A DNA stretch of 64,000 nucleotides from CAVVEQ01 sp963804865 (GTDB lineage: Bacteria; Chloroflexota; Anaerolineae; Anaerolineales; Anaerolineaceae): the NCBI GenBank assembly GCA_963804865.1, contig CAWDSH010000042.1, positions 496,001 to 560,000 of the forward strand, given 5' to 3'. Positions 18,290 to 26,957 of this stretch are shown piece after piece. A model generated the notes under the pieces. That model was given only the letters and a program-made list of their open reading frames with translations, had not been told where the DNA came from and searched no databases. Made by a program: the position numbers and the translations under genes. Each line of letters begins with the position of its first letter. The first letter of the stretch is position 1.

Positions 18290-20182
18290 ATGAAAATCGT
18301 TAAAAAGACCAATGCAAGATATATTCGCCGCGGATGGCCTGCGCCATCCAGACCGGATGTCAAACCTCCCAAAGGATGGGATCTGGACATGCTTGCCGGG
18401 ATTGAGCGTATTTATAATTCAAGTCTGTCACCCGATGGGAATAGGATCGCTTTTATCTGGCACAGGGATAAATTCTGTAATATTTACGTGATCTCAAGCG
18501 ACGGTGGGTGGCCGCGTCAGGTCACATTCAACCGCAGGGCGACCCAGTTCTGGTGGGATGAAATTCCCCGCTGGTCTCCGGATGGCAGCAAGCTGGCATT
18601 CTGTATCGAAGGCCACGTTTATTGGGCTCCAATGGATGGTGCATTGCCAGAGAAGATCAGCGGTTTTACCACCAGGGCATCCAATCCCCGGTGGCTTAAT
18701 GACGGTAAGCGGCTGGTCGTCTCCGTGGAAATGGACGAAAAAGAGCAGTTGATCATCACGGATATCGATGGATCCTGGCCGCAACTCCTTGCGGCAGGAG
18801 AGGGGAACAACCGCGATGCCAACCCATCACCGGATGGAAAATGGGTCGCTTATACGCACTGGCCGCTGGACGATCTCAATCGATTGGAAATCAGGGTCGC
18901 AGAAACCGCGACGGGAAAGAATCGTACACTCACGAGTACACCCGGGCGAAAGGATTGGAGCCCGCGCTGGTTCCTGGATAACCAGAAATTGGCTTATCTC
19001 TCCAACCGGAGTGGCTTTGCTGAAATCTGGGTGATGGATTTCCCATCCGGGAAAGAAAGGCAGTTGAGTCACGCTGGATGCGACCTGGCAGAGATCGCCT
19101 GGTCACCGGATGGTCGCTGGCTGGCTTGCAGTGCCAACCGGCAGGGAGCATTGGATCTAGTCCTGGTCAATTCCGCAGACGGTTCGGTAATTGATCTTCG
19201 TCAGAGCAAGGGGATCCATAGCCAGCTGGAATGGATGCCGGATGGTCAAGAGTTGGTTTTTGATTATGCCAGTGCCATTCAGCCGCCTGAATTCTACCGG
19301 GTCAGGATCGATCCTGAAAAACCACAAAAAATCGATGAAAAGAATATCAAGTGTATTTCCAATTTTGCGCCGCTGGCTCTTATGGATTTGCGAATGATCA
19401 CACCGGAGGTGGTTGAATTTAAGAGCCCGGATGGATTGCTGGTGCATGGCATGCTATATCAACCTGCTCACCCCAATCATGCCGGAATCGTGCATGTACA
19501 CGGTGGTCCGCGCGGTCAGGCAACGTACGATTGGGATATTTTTCAACAATACCTGATCGCCAAAGGTTACACCGTCCTGGATGTCAATTACCGGGGGAGC
19601 ACGGGGTACGGTTACGATTTTGAAATGTTGAACCAGGAGAACTGGGGTATCGGAGATACCCAGGACTGCCTGGTGGCAGCTGACTTCCTTGCGGGTTTGA
19701 AGACAGTTGATGATCACCGTCTGGCGATCATGGGGGGTTCTTATGGTGGATATATGACTTTTTGTGCCATGTCCATGGATGCCAGGCATCGATTTGCCTG
19801 CGGTGTGGCTCTTTATGGCGATGGCGATATTTTCAATTCCTGGGCGCGCTGCGAAAGGGATACGAGGTTGTATACCGAAATGATGCTGGATCATCCGACT
19901 GCCAGGCGGAATGTATACGAAGCTGGCAGCTGCATCCGTTTTGCTAAGGATATCCAGAAACCCCTGCTCATTGTCCACGGACTGGATGACCTGGTCGTAC
20001 CCACGTCATCCTCCGAAGAGATGGTCGAGGAATTGAAAAGGCTCAACAAGGTTTTTGAATATAAGACCTATGCCGGGGAATCACATGGATTCCTGAAAAG
20101 AAAGACCAAACTGGATTTCTATTCAAGAGTGGAAACATTTCTGGATTGGTACCTGCTGCCAGATTACAGGAAGGTAAAATAA
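18290..20182 (+). CDS. S9 family prolyl oligopeptidase/acylaminoacyl peptidase
   Basis: 630-aa cytosolic serine peptidase. Residues about 40-370 form a WD40-like beta-propeller (repeated SPDG...IAFI, WSPDGRWLA, NPSPDGKWVAYT), and residues 390-630 an alpha/beta hydrolase with nucleophile motif GGSYGGY, Asp in HGLDDLVVP and His in GESHGF. No signal peptide, so it acts on peptides already imported. ATG at 18290 chosen for GGAGGG upstream. Its place behind a complete peptide importer suggests it cleaves the transported oligopeptides. Confidence 0.93.
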   Translation: MKIVKKTNARYIRRGWPAPSRPDVKPPKGWDLDMLAGIERIYNSSLSPDGNRIAFIWHRDKFCNIYVISSDGGWPRQVTFNRRATQFWWDEIPRWSPDGSKLAFCIEGHVYWAPMDGALPEKISGFTTRASNPRWLNDGKRLVVSVEMDEKEQLIITDIDGSWPQLLAAGEGNNRDANPSPDGKWVAYTHWPLDDLNRLEIRVAETATGKNRTLTSTPGRKDWSPRWFLDNQKLAYLSNRSGFAEIWVMDFPSGKERQLSHAGCDLAEIAWSPDGRWLACSANRQGALDLVLVNSADGSVIDLRQSKGIHSQLEWMPDGQELVFDYASAIQPPEFYRVRIDPEKPQKIDEKNIKCISNFAPLALMDLRMITPEVVEFKSPDGLLVHGMLYQPAHPNHAGIVHVHGGPRGQATYDWDIFQQYLIAKGYTVLDVNYRGSTGYGYDFEMLNQENWGIGDTQDCLVAADFLAGLKTVDDHRLAIMGGSYGGYMTFCAMSMDARHRFACGVALYGDGDIFNSWARCERDTRLYTEMMLDHPTARRNVYEAGSCIRFAKDIQKPLLIVHGLDDLVVPTSSSEEMVEELKRLNKVFEYKTYAGESHGFLKRKTKLDFYSRVETFLDWYLLPDYRKVK

Positions 20183-20186
20183 TGGC

Positions 20187-21308
20187 ATGACGACTATCTT
20201 TCATTATGAAGATCTAACCTGGCCGGAAATCGCAGCGCTGGAACGCGATATACCATTGGTGATACCGCTGGGTGATGGATTAAATCATGAAGAGCTTGCA
20301 GTCAAATTGGGAAAACCGGAGAAGCTCGGAATTCTACCTGCCATCCCATTTGGATGGAAGGGAAGTGGGCTTGAAGTACCGGTAAAGATTATTGGAGAAT
20401 TAATCGATCACCTGGCAGCCAACTTGAATGATGACGGTTTCACCAATGTTCAAATCCTGATCCCGGAAGATATCTCCTTCAAGTGCAATTCTCCGGTGAT
20501 CAGGTTACCCGGCGAAAAACCAAGAGATTTGGGATTATCTCGAGCTGATCATGCCAGGGTCGTGCTGGTACCCATCGGGCATACGGAGCAGCATGGGATG
20601 CACTTGCCATTGTCAGTAGATACGATGTGCATCGAAGCGGTCATGCAGGGCACTGCCAAACGCATTCCTGAAAAGAGCGTGTGCCTGCCCGTTTTCCCTT
20701 ATGGGGTGAGTACCCATCGAAAAACCTTCGCAGGGACGATGAATGTCGGCGGGAGAACTTTCGAGGATTTCTGGCTTGCAATCATAGATTCCCTGGCTGG
20801 AATGGGCTATGAGATGATCTACCTGAACAGTGGACATGGAGGAAATGTGTCCTTCCTTGTCACGGTGGTGAAATACGCCAGCGAAAAGCATTCGCATGTA
20901 TTTTGCGCGACCACATATTGCTACCTCGGTGGACCGAAAAGCGTGGATATACTTAAAGAACACCGTCAATCCAGGATCGGCGGCATGGGGCATGCCTGTG
21001 AGCTCGAGACATCACTGGCGCTCGTCTTACGTCCCGACCTGGTACACATGGATCGGGCGGTGGATGAGATCGAATTCATATCCACGCCATCTTATTACCA
21101 GGATTGGATAGAAGGCGGTGCACTGATCGCCAACCCGCCCTGGACAGATGATACCTTCACCGGTGCTTATGGAGCGGGCAGCCTGGGAACCGCTGATAAA
21201 GGAAAAATATGGCTGGAAGCAGCCATTACTGAAAAAATCGATCATATAGATGAGATCATCGAACAGCAAAAACGTCGGAAGGCCAAGCGATTTTCAATGG
21301 CGAAATAA
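20187..21308 (+). CDS. Creatininase family protein with a degenerate duplicated N-terminal domain
   Basis: 373 aa, longer than usual creatininase-family proteins (about 230-270). The C-terminal part from about residue 125 is a full domain with the metal-site motifs: IGHTEQHGMHLPLSVDT, LNSGHGGN and GHACELETS. Residues 1-120 look like a decayed copy of the same fold: LTWPEIAALE, VIPLG, LPAIPFG and a helix-strand segment in matching order, but without TEQHG or HGGN. Known members hydrolyse cyclic amides (creatinine) or serve in peptide-derived cofactor maturation (MftE). Encoded 4 nt after the peptidase, so likely acts on a peptide or cyclic-amide product. Confidence 0.88.
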   Translation: MTTIFHYEDLTWPEIAALERDIPLVIPLGDGLNHEELAVKLGKPEKLGILPAIPFGWKGSGLEVPVKIIGELIDHLAANLNDDGFTNVQILIPEDISFKCNSPVIRLPGEKPRDLGLSRADHARVVLVPIGHTEQHGMHLPLSVDTMCIEAVMQGTAKRIPEKSVCLPVFPYGVSTHRKTFAGTMNVGGRTFEDFWLAIIDSLAGMGYEMIYLNSGHGGNVSFLVTVVKYASEKHSHVFCATTYCYLGGPKSVDILKEHRQSRIGGMGHACELETSLALVLRPDLVHMDRAVDEIEFISTPSYYQDWIEGGALIANPPWTDDTFTGAYGAGSLGTADKGKIWLEAAITEKIDHIDEIIEQQKRRKAKRFSMAK

Positions 21309-21373
21309 GCTCCTCGGGTGATTGAATCTTTGATCGATGAAAGGTTTTCCATTTATAGTTTTGGAGATGATAA

Positions 21374-22039
21374 ATGATTAAAATAGCGCCATCCATGGTA
21401 TCAGCGCCTTTTGCGGATCTGCGATCTGTAATTAAAGAGCTTGAGAACGCTGGTGCGGATTTATTACATTTTGACCTTGAGGACGGTAATTTTGTCCCGG
21501 TCATGACGCTGGGGGTTAAGATCATCTCGGAGGTTCGAGCACTGACCCAATTGCCATTCGATGTTCATTTGATGGTGCAAAATCCGGAATGGTTGATCCC
21601 GGAGCTGGCTCAAATGAATGTTGACATGCTATCGGTGCATTATGAAGCATGTCCATACCCGCGGCGGACCCTTAAGATGATCTCCCAGTACAAGATGAAA
21701 GCTGGATTGGCTTTCAACCCGAAAACACCTTTACCCTCCCTGCGGTATTTCTTACCCTACCTGAGTTTTGTGGATATCCTCACCACCGAACCGGAGCAGG
21801 GAGATAGCTCCTATTTGCCACCTGTTCTGAATAAAGTAAGTGAGGGTAGAAAGCAAACCGGACTGGAACATATCCAGTGGGAAGTGGACGGGGCGATATC
21901 GACAGATAATGCCGCCGAGGTGGTGGCTGCGGGAACGGATATCATTGTTGCTGGAAGAAGTATCTTTAAGACTGGCCGGATTGCCCAGAACCTGTTGGCT
22001 TTACGATCCGCCTGTTATCTCGATAAGAAAGTAAATTAG
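21374..22039 (+). CDS. Ribulose-phosphate 3-epimerase family protein, divergent
   Basis: 221-aa TIM-barrel epimerase homologue. Metal-ligand positions are kept: His and Asp in LLHFDLEDG, His in FDVHLMVQNP, and Asp in WEVDGAIS. The usual MDG is EDG, and the phosphate-gripping VNPGFGGQ loop is replaced by TTEPEQGDSSYLPP, so the substrate may be a different ketose or ketose phosphate. Last gene of the plus-strand run; RBS GGAGATGATAA is weak. Confidence 0.85.
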   Translation: MIKIAPSMVSAPFADLRSVIKELENAGADLLHFDLEDGNFVPVMTLGVKIISEVRALTQLPFDVHLMVQNPEWLIPELAQMNVDMLSVHYEACPYPRRTLKMISQYKMKAGLAFNPKTPLPSLRYFLPYLSFVDILTTEPEQGDSSYLPPVLNKVSEGRKQTGLEHIQWEVDGAISTDNAAEVVAAGTDIIVAGRSIFKTGRIAQNLLALRSACYLDKKVN

Positions 22040-22050
22040 GCAGGCTCATG

Positions 22051-22082
22051 AAAAAACGCACCTCCCTTATGGGAAGGTGCGT
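22051..22082. terminator. Bidirectional terminator between convergent genes
   Basis: Stem ACGCACCT(C)CC / GGGAAGGTGCGT with one bulged base and a TTAT loop. On the minus strand it is followed by six U's (plus-strand A's at 22051-22056), and on the plus strand by an AT-rich run. It serves the epimerase-like gene and the gene at 22089. Confidence 0.85.
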
Positions 22083-22088
22083 AATTAT

Positions 22089-22988
22089 TTAATTGAGATC
22101 CATGACCGAGGGACGTAGATTTACCTCGTCAACAAGCTCGTTCAGCTCCGGTCGACTTAACGCACGCCCTTTACCAGCATAAGCAGTAAGAACAGCTTCC
22201 ATCATATTGATGCCAAACGAGCGGCCATCGTAACGTGGGGATGTGGTGATCACTTTTTTAACCCCGCGTTCACGCAACAGGTTGATATTCTCATCGGTAG
22301 TCGTATTGGTGATCACCCACTTGCCATGTAGATCAAAAGGCGCATATTTGCTGATGTAATGCATATCACCCGCGATCAGATCGGCATCCAGCCAGTATTT
22401 TTCAAATTTAGGTTTATGCTCCTCCCCGCTGACTCCCGGAGGGAACAACCAGGTGAGAGGCAAATAACTGATGATGGGTAGCAAGGCATGGGCGGTTCTA
22501 CGAAAATTCTCGAGACCTTGAATCGGCATTGGGATGCCGAACATGAACATCAAGTCCCCAAGAATGACTTCATCGGCAATCGAAGCAACCGCTTCAATCA
22601 ATCCCACCCGGTCTGTGCTGAAGGGCATGAAGCATTTCTTGAAATGAGGAGGCTCGCCAAGAACAGGTGCGATGAGCTCGAACAGCCGTTTTTCCAGCAC
22701 GTATTTCAGATGGCGCCCATCCACCCAGGGGGTCTGATGCACATTCTCGACGAGCTTCAACGCGGAATAGATCGGGTAATCGCGCCCATCCAGTGTAACG
22801 TAGCAATCGATGCCACCCACGCTCAGGGCATCCACTTTTCCATCCAACTCGGTGAATAATTTCTTCGCCGCGGGTATATCCCCGCCGGTGCCGATCCTCT
22901 CCACTGAAATTTCCATATCGTTGTATTTGACCAACACACTTTTGTTTCGGCTTGGATTTCCCAGGCTGATGCTGACTGCTCGTTTCAT
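22089..22988 (-). CDS. 'Quinate 5-dehydrogenase'-type protein, paralogue of the gene at 25876
   Basis: 299-aa cytosolic protein of a family often labelled quinate 5-dehydrogenase, without biochemical proof that I know of. Shared blocks with the 25876 paralogue: MKRAVSISxG, ERIGTxGD, LDGKVDAxxVGG, a glycine/leucine-rich middle (GDLMFxxGxPxP), and GKWVITNTTTDEN ... TTSPRYDGRSFGINMMEA, a Rossmann-like C-terminal part. Stand-alone here, ahead of a lipoprotein gene on the same strand. Function unknown. Confidence 0.82.
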   Translation of the reverse strand: MKRAVSISLGNPSRNKSVLVKYNDMEISVERIGTGGDIPAAKKLFTELDGKVDALSVGGIDCYVTLDGRDYPIYSALKLVENVHQTPWVDGRHLKYVLEKRLFELIAPVLGEPPHFKKCFMPFSTDRVGLIEAVASIADEVILGDLMFMFGIPMPIQGLENFRRTAHALLPIISYLPLTWLFPPGVSGEEHKPKFEKYWLDADLIAGDMHYISKYAPFDLHGKWVITNTTTDENINLLRERGVKKVITTSPRYDGRSFGINMMEAVLTAYAGKGRALSRPELNELVDEVNLRPSVMDLN

Positions 22989-23006
22989 AAAAAGTCTCCA
23001 GTGATC

Positions 23007-24461
23007 CTATTTCTCAAAAAGAAATTGCCATTCTTCAGGCATGGTTAATTCCATCAGGAAGATAGCTGATTCGCCAACATTCTCCCCCCAGTTATCTGCC
23101 CAGATGATCCTTGATCCATCGCGCGTTATGCTGGCGTGGGTTTCGTCCCAGTATACACGGGGTTCTTCCGAAGTAGTATTGTGTAATTTGGAAAGGTAAA
23201 AAACGGACGGATCTTCCGGATCCAACTTCACCAGTACTATGCTGCGGTCCAGCCAGTTCTGTTCAGGAAGACCTGGTGCGATGGTGGTGGAAATAACACA
23301 GTAACAGGGGGTATTACATGAGATGTGCACGCCGCTGTTCAACCCATCCGGTGAATCGGAATTGTAATTTAAACGGATCAGGGGGACTCTACCATTATTA
23401 TCCTCAGTCCCGTCTTGGTTAAGATCAGCACTCATATTCGGATCCAAAGGGATCATATCGATGGTATCCGTTTGAGTGTTCTGCATGACGATCACTTCGC
23501 GCCCACTGCAGTCCAAACCTGTATCCGCATGCGCCGTGGTGTGATCGAGGGGATGGAATTGTGCGAGCTTCTTATCGGACAAAGTCAAGCCAACGATTTC
23601 ACCCTGGTTCGAGTCCAAGCCGCCAATGAGCACCCATTCTCCAAGCGGAGACATGCCAATCCAATCGATATCTGCTTCTTCAGCTCTAAGCGAACGATCC
23701 GGGGGATAAATTCCCATGATCACATCTTTTTCCCTGTCCCAGGTGAAAAGTCGCAGATAATGGTAATCCTGCCTATCATCGCCTTGAATCGCGAATGCCC
23801 AGTAGCGTTTATCCAGGGAGGATTCTCCCTCATCCATGGAAGTGATGCGGTAAGCAGGACAGCTTGAAATAATTTCACCCAGATCCGGATCCTGGGTGAA
23901 GTCTTTAATTATTTGAGTTGTAAGATCTTCGGTATGAATGCTAATAATCTGAAACCCATCCATCGCCCATATGAGTTGAGGATCAACCGGGTCCCAGCGC
24001 GGTTCCATGGCGTTTATTTCCATGACCAGGTTTGAAGTCTGGTTATACGGTAAACTGCTGGTTCGAAATACTTTTTGAGTCCCTTCTTCGGTTATGAGCA
24101 GGATCATCGAGTGATCCGCATTAAAAGCATCCACGCGGGAATATTCATGCCTTCCGTTGTAACCATCGATTGCGGTGACACGTTGAAGATGAGTTCCAAA
24201 TTGTGGCTCAACCATACAATGCCCGATCTCCGGGATGGATTGAGGTTGGAGTCGGTAGGTTTGGTTTTGTTCAGCCAGCGGGTCGTCAACCTCAATCAGT
24301 GAGAATTCTGCAGGATATTCCGGGCAGCTTACCAGGTTCACATTGATCTGTTTTTCAATCGGCTGGGTTGTATCGGGGGAATCATCAGGAACCTCGGTGC
24401 AACCGAGCAAGCCAATGAGGAAGAGGGATAAAAACCATTTATAGCCGGGAGTAATCAACAT
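23007..24461 (-). CDS. Lipoprotein with beta-propeller-like repeats, unknown function
   Basis: 484 aa. Signal peptide with lipobox LLGC (Cys21) and a Thr/Pro/Asp-rich linker, then repeats resembling WD40/PD40 blades (ISMDEGESSLDKRYWAFAI, IGMSPLGEWVLIGGL, ASITRDGSRIIWADN). A DLNQDGTEDNNG segment near residue 355 has the spacing of a calcium-binding EF-hand-like loop. Probably faces the outside of the membrane. Family not recognised beyond the propeller impression. Confidence 0.72.
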   Translation of the reverse strand: MLITPGYKWFLSLFLIGLLGCTEVPDDSPDTTQPIEKQINVNLVSCPEYPAEFSLIEVDDPLAEQNQTYRLQPQSIPEIGHCMVEPQFGTHLQRVTAIDGYNGRHEYSRVDAFNADHSMILLITEEGTQKVFRTSSLPYNQTSNLVMEINAMEPRWDPVDPQLIWAMDGFQIISIHTEDLTTQIIKDFTQDPDLGEIISSCPAYRITSMDEGESSLDKRYWAFAIQGDDRQDYHYLRLFTWDREKDVIMGIYPPDRSLRAEEADIDWIGMSPLGEWVLIGGLDSNQGEIVGLTLSDKKLAQFHPLDHTTAHADTGLDCSGREVIVMQNTQTDTIDMIPLDPNMSADLNQDGTEDNNGRVPLIRLNYNSDSPDGLNSGVHISCNTPCYCVISTTIAPGLPEQNWLDRSIVLVKLDPEDPSVFYLSKLHNTTSEEPRVYWDETHASITRDGSRIIWADNWGENVGESAIFLMELTMPEEWQFLFEK

Positions 24462-24558
24462 GGCAGTTCTCTTTCGAAAAGATATCTGTAATTATAGCTG
24501 CCAGTTCAAAAACCGCATTCAGCGAGATTTGAAGTAAGTTAGAAAAAATGATCAAGAA

Positions 24559-25101
24559 TTAGAAAAGGAAGGGGAGCAGGGCACGCATCAAGGGTTGTAA
24601 CTGCAGTACCACAAGGCCAGCTGCAAAACCTAGAACCATGCCAGCCACCACATCCGAGAGATAATGCAGGCTCATGAACACACGTGCCAGGCAGACCAGC
24701 GGAGCCCAGATCGCGAGCACAATCGCAAGCCATGGCGGACCCAATCCAAAAGCCAGAACTGCCAGCAGGATAGCGCGGGCTGCGTGCCCGGAAGGAAATG
24801 AATGCGGATCTGTCCGACGGTAGATCTCTCCCCATTCACCTTCAGGTCTTCGACGGCGGGTGATGAGCTTGATGGCGAAAACCAGCAGCGCCAACCCAAA
24901 AATACCAACAGCCATGATCGCTGCCCTGTCATGCCACCCGGTATTGGATTTAAACCAGATGATGGCTAGTGCCAACAACCAAAACCATGAGTCACCTGAA
25001 TGAGCCAGGAAGGCAGAAATCTGCCACCAACCTTTCATTTCCGGGTTCATTCTCAAGCGTGAAGTCAGCTTGTTGTCAATTTCGTTCAGCTTTTCAATCA
25101 T
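24559..25101 (-). CDS. PAP2 superfamily phosphatase
   Basis: 180-aa integral membrane phosphatase. The three signature motifs are present: K-x6-RP (KLITRRRRP), PSGH, and SLHYLSDV with its His. Five or so membrane helices. Members dephosphorylate lipid phosphates or undecaprenyl pyrophosphate. Its start overlaps the stop of the nucleotidyltransferase gene (ATGA), so it is translationally coupled into the three-gene operon 26793-24559. Confidence 0.9.
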   Translation of the reverse strand: MIEKLNEIDNKLTSRLRMNPEMKGWWQISAFLAHSGDSWFWLLALAIIWFKSNTGWHDRAAIMAVGIFGLALLVFAIKLITRRRRPEGEWGEIYRRTDPHSFPSGHAARAILLAVLAFGLGPPWLAIVLAIWAPLVCLARVFMSLHYLSDVVAGMVLGFAAGLVVLQLQPLMRALLPFLF

Positions 25102-25874
25102 TCCAGGGACCGTTTCGAAAGAAAGGATCGCATTATTTCAAGCTGATGAGGTTTATCCACATCCATTCCCATTTCCGCGTAAGGCGTTATCAAGACCTTT
25201 CCCTTGATTCCCAATTTTTTACTTATCCTGGTTTCAATTTGCTCGACTGTAAGCATTTTGGATGCGATCAGGAATAGTGTATCCGCCCCAAATATAGCAG
25301 CCTGTTTGAGTGGATTTTTCCGCGTATCGATGAGTTTTCTCCAAATAGGATTCTGCATCAATGAATCGGTCACTCGTACCGCCAATACATCTCCTCCACA
25401 TACTCGTCTATCTTTCAGGGGAAGATAAGTGCGCCTCGATTCCGGGAAGGTTTTTTCCATGGTCGCATCTTCGACCGCGGTGTAATAAAAGTCATGCTGC
25501 TTTTCGCGGATCTCATTGATCATCCATTCCAGCATGGGGGGTGTTATCGCGGGTAAATCACCGGATACCAGCAGGACCAATTCAAGCGAAGGATTGATCT
25601 TTTGCATCATTGTGACTGCATTCAAAATATTGGTAAGGAGATCACCATGATTCGGGCAGTAATACAAGCGATGTTTGCATTTCAGGTTGTTTTCCTCGGT
25701 CAACCCGACAACCACGATATTATCGATCATGGAACAATCGCTCAATGCATCCAACACCCATTGGATGATGGGCTTGCCTGAAATTTCAAGCAGGGATTTA
25801 TTTCCGCCCTTTGTATACTCGTATAGGGGTTCATCCGGCTGCGGGATACCACCAGCAGTAATGATTACATCCAT
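25098..25874 (-). CDS. MobA-like/GT-A nucleotidyltransferase family protein
   Basis: 258-aa NTP transferase fold: ITAGG nucleotide loop, K in GGNKSLLEISGKPIIQWVL, metal-binding Asp in VSGDLPAITPP. The glycine loop is separated from the Lys by an inserted PQPDEPLYEYTKG, marking a distinct subfamily. It should couple an NTP to a phosphorylated small molecule. It begins 1 nt after the dehydrogenase-like gene and overlaps PAP2. Acceptor unknown. Confidence 0.85.
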   Translation of the reverse strand: MDVIITAGGIPQPDEPLYEYTKGGNKSLLEISGKPIIQWVLDALSDCSMIDNIVVVGLTEENNLKCKHRLYYCPNHGDLLTNILNAVTMMQKINPSLELVLLVSGDLPAITPPMLEWMINEIREKQHDFYYTAVEDATMEKTFPESRRTYLPLKDRRVCGGDVLAVRVTDSLMQNPIWRKLIDTRKNPLKQAAIFGADTLFLIASKMLTVEQIETRISKKLGIKGKVLITPYAEMGMDVDKPHQLEIMRSFLSKRSLE

Positions 25875-25875
25875 A

Positions 25876-26793
25876 TCAAAGTTCCATCACCTGTGGTTTG
25901 AAATTGATCTCGGCGACGACCTGGTCCATCATTTTCAGATATTCCTCAGGGTGAAAATAATCAACGGGTTCCTTTCTACCTAATGCAGCAACGATGGCTG
26001 CTTCCATCATATTTGTTCCAAATGAGCGGCCATCGAGAATGGGTGTCGAGGTGACCACGTACTTCACACCAGCCAGTTTGAATTGCTCGCGGTCTTCTGG
26101 TGTGGTCGTATTGGTAAAGATCACCTTGCCATCCAATCTTTCGGGCATATAACGGGTGATATAGTTGCAATCCCCAGCGAGCACTTTAGCCCACGCGAAG
26201 TATTCACTCCACTTGGGAGTGCGTTTTTCCTGTTCTTTTCCTGTTGGATAAAGCCATGAAAAGGGGAAATGTCCAACAATTGGCATAAGAATTTTAGCGA
26301 GATTTAAAAGACTCTTTTCACTTCTAACTGCAATGGGTAAACCCAATCCGAACATCAGGTCCCCGAAAACACATTCGAAGCCGGTATCCAGAAACGAACG
26401 TGTCATTCCCCAGCGATCGATGCCTGCCATAATGAAAGCATTTTTTGGCTGGATAAAATTGGATAATTGACCTTCCAGCAAATTCCTGAACTTATGCTCG
26501 AGGGTATTCTTTAATCCATTACCATCCACCATGGGAGTTTTCGTGATATCTTTGAACATCCTGAAAACCGAATACATCGGGAAGAATTTCGTTCCCAGGA
26601 GAAAGCCGAGATCAGAACCACCCACCCCAAAGGCATCCACCTTGCCGTCCAATTCCTTGTAGAGCCGTGCCGCTTCCTCCATATCTCCGTCAGTACCAAT
26701 TCGTTCAATGGATACTTCTTCCCCAAGGAGCTTGACGATGGTTTTCTTATTCCGTTTTGACGACCCGATGCTGATGCTTACGGCTCTCTTCAT
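25876..26793 (-). CDS. 'Quinate 5-dehydrogenase'-type protein heading a three-gene operon
   Basis: 305-aa paralogue of the 22089 product, co-linear along the whole length (same N-terminal block, same DGRSFGxNMMEA near the C-terminus). Ribosome-binding site AAAGGA. It is followed with no gap by a nucleotidyltransferase and a PAP2 phosphatase, so the product may be a nucleotide-activated or lipid-linked compound. No enzymatic role established. Confidence 0.85.
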   Translation of the reverse strand: MKRAVSISIGSSKRNKKTIVKLLGEEVSIERIGTDGDMEEAARLYKELDGKVDAFGVGGSDLGFLLGTKFFPMYSVFRMFKDITKTPMVDGNGLKNTLEHKFRNLLEGQLSNFIQPKNAFIMAGIDRWGMTRSFLDTGFECVFGDLMFGLGLPIAVRSEKSLLNLAKILMPIVGHFPFSWLYPTGKEQEKRTPKWSEYFAWAKVLAGDCNYITRYMPERLDGKVIFTNTTTPEDREQFKLAGVKYVVTSTPILDGRSFGTNMMEAAIVAALGRKEPVDYFHPEEYLKMMDQVVAEINFKPQVMEL

Positions 26794-26840
26794 ATATTCA
26801 GTTCCTTTATTCGATTGATTAGCAAGATGACAACACCCCG

Positions 26841-26846
26841 ATTATA
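26841..26846 (-). promoter_or_regulatory. Possible -10 element of the dehydrogenase-nucleotidyltransferase-PAP2 operon
   Basis: Perfect TATAAT on the minus strand about 50 nt before the start codon. No convincing -35 at 16-18 bp; TTTACA lies 20 bp upstream. Confidence 0.35.
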
Positions 26847-26893
26847 AGGTTTTTCTGCGAAGATTCTGTAAACCTCTTGCAAGGTCTCCAAAA

Positions 26894-26921
26894 TTGACAA
26901 GCTTTGAAGATAATATATAAT
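26894..26921 (+). promoter_or_regulatory. Promoter of the permuted binding-protein gene
   Basis: Perfect TTGACA, 16-bp spacer, perfect TATAAT, about 37 nt upstream of the ATG at 26958. One of the best promoters in the window, arguing that the gene is expressed. Confidence 0.75.
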
Positions 26922-26957
26922 GAAAAAGCAGGCTAAACAAATTGAAATAAATATGGG

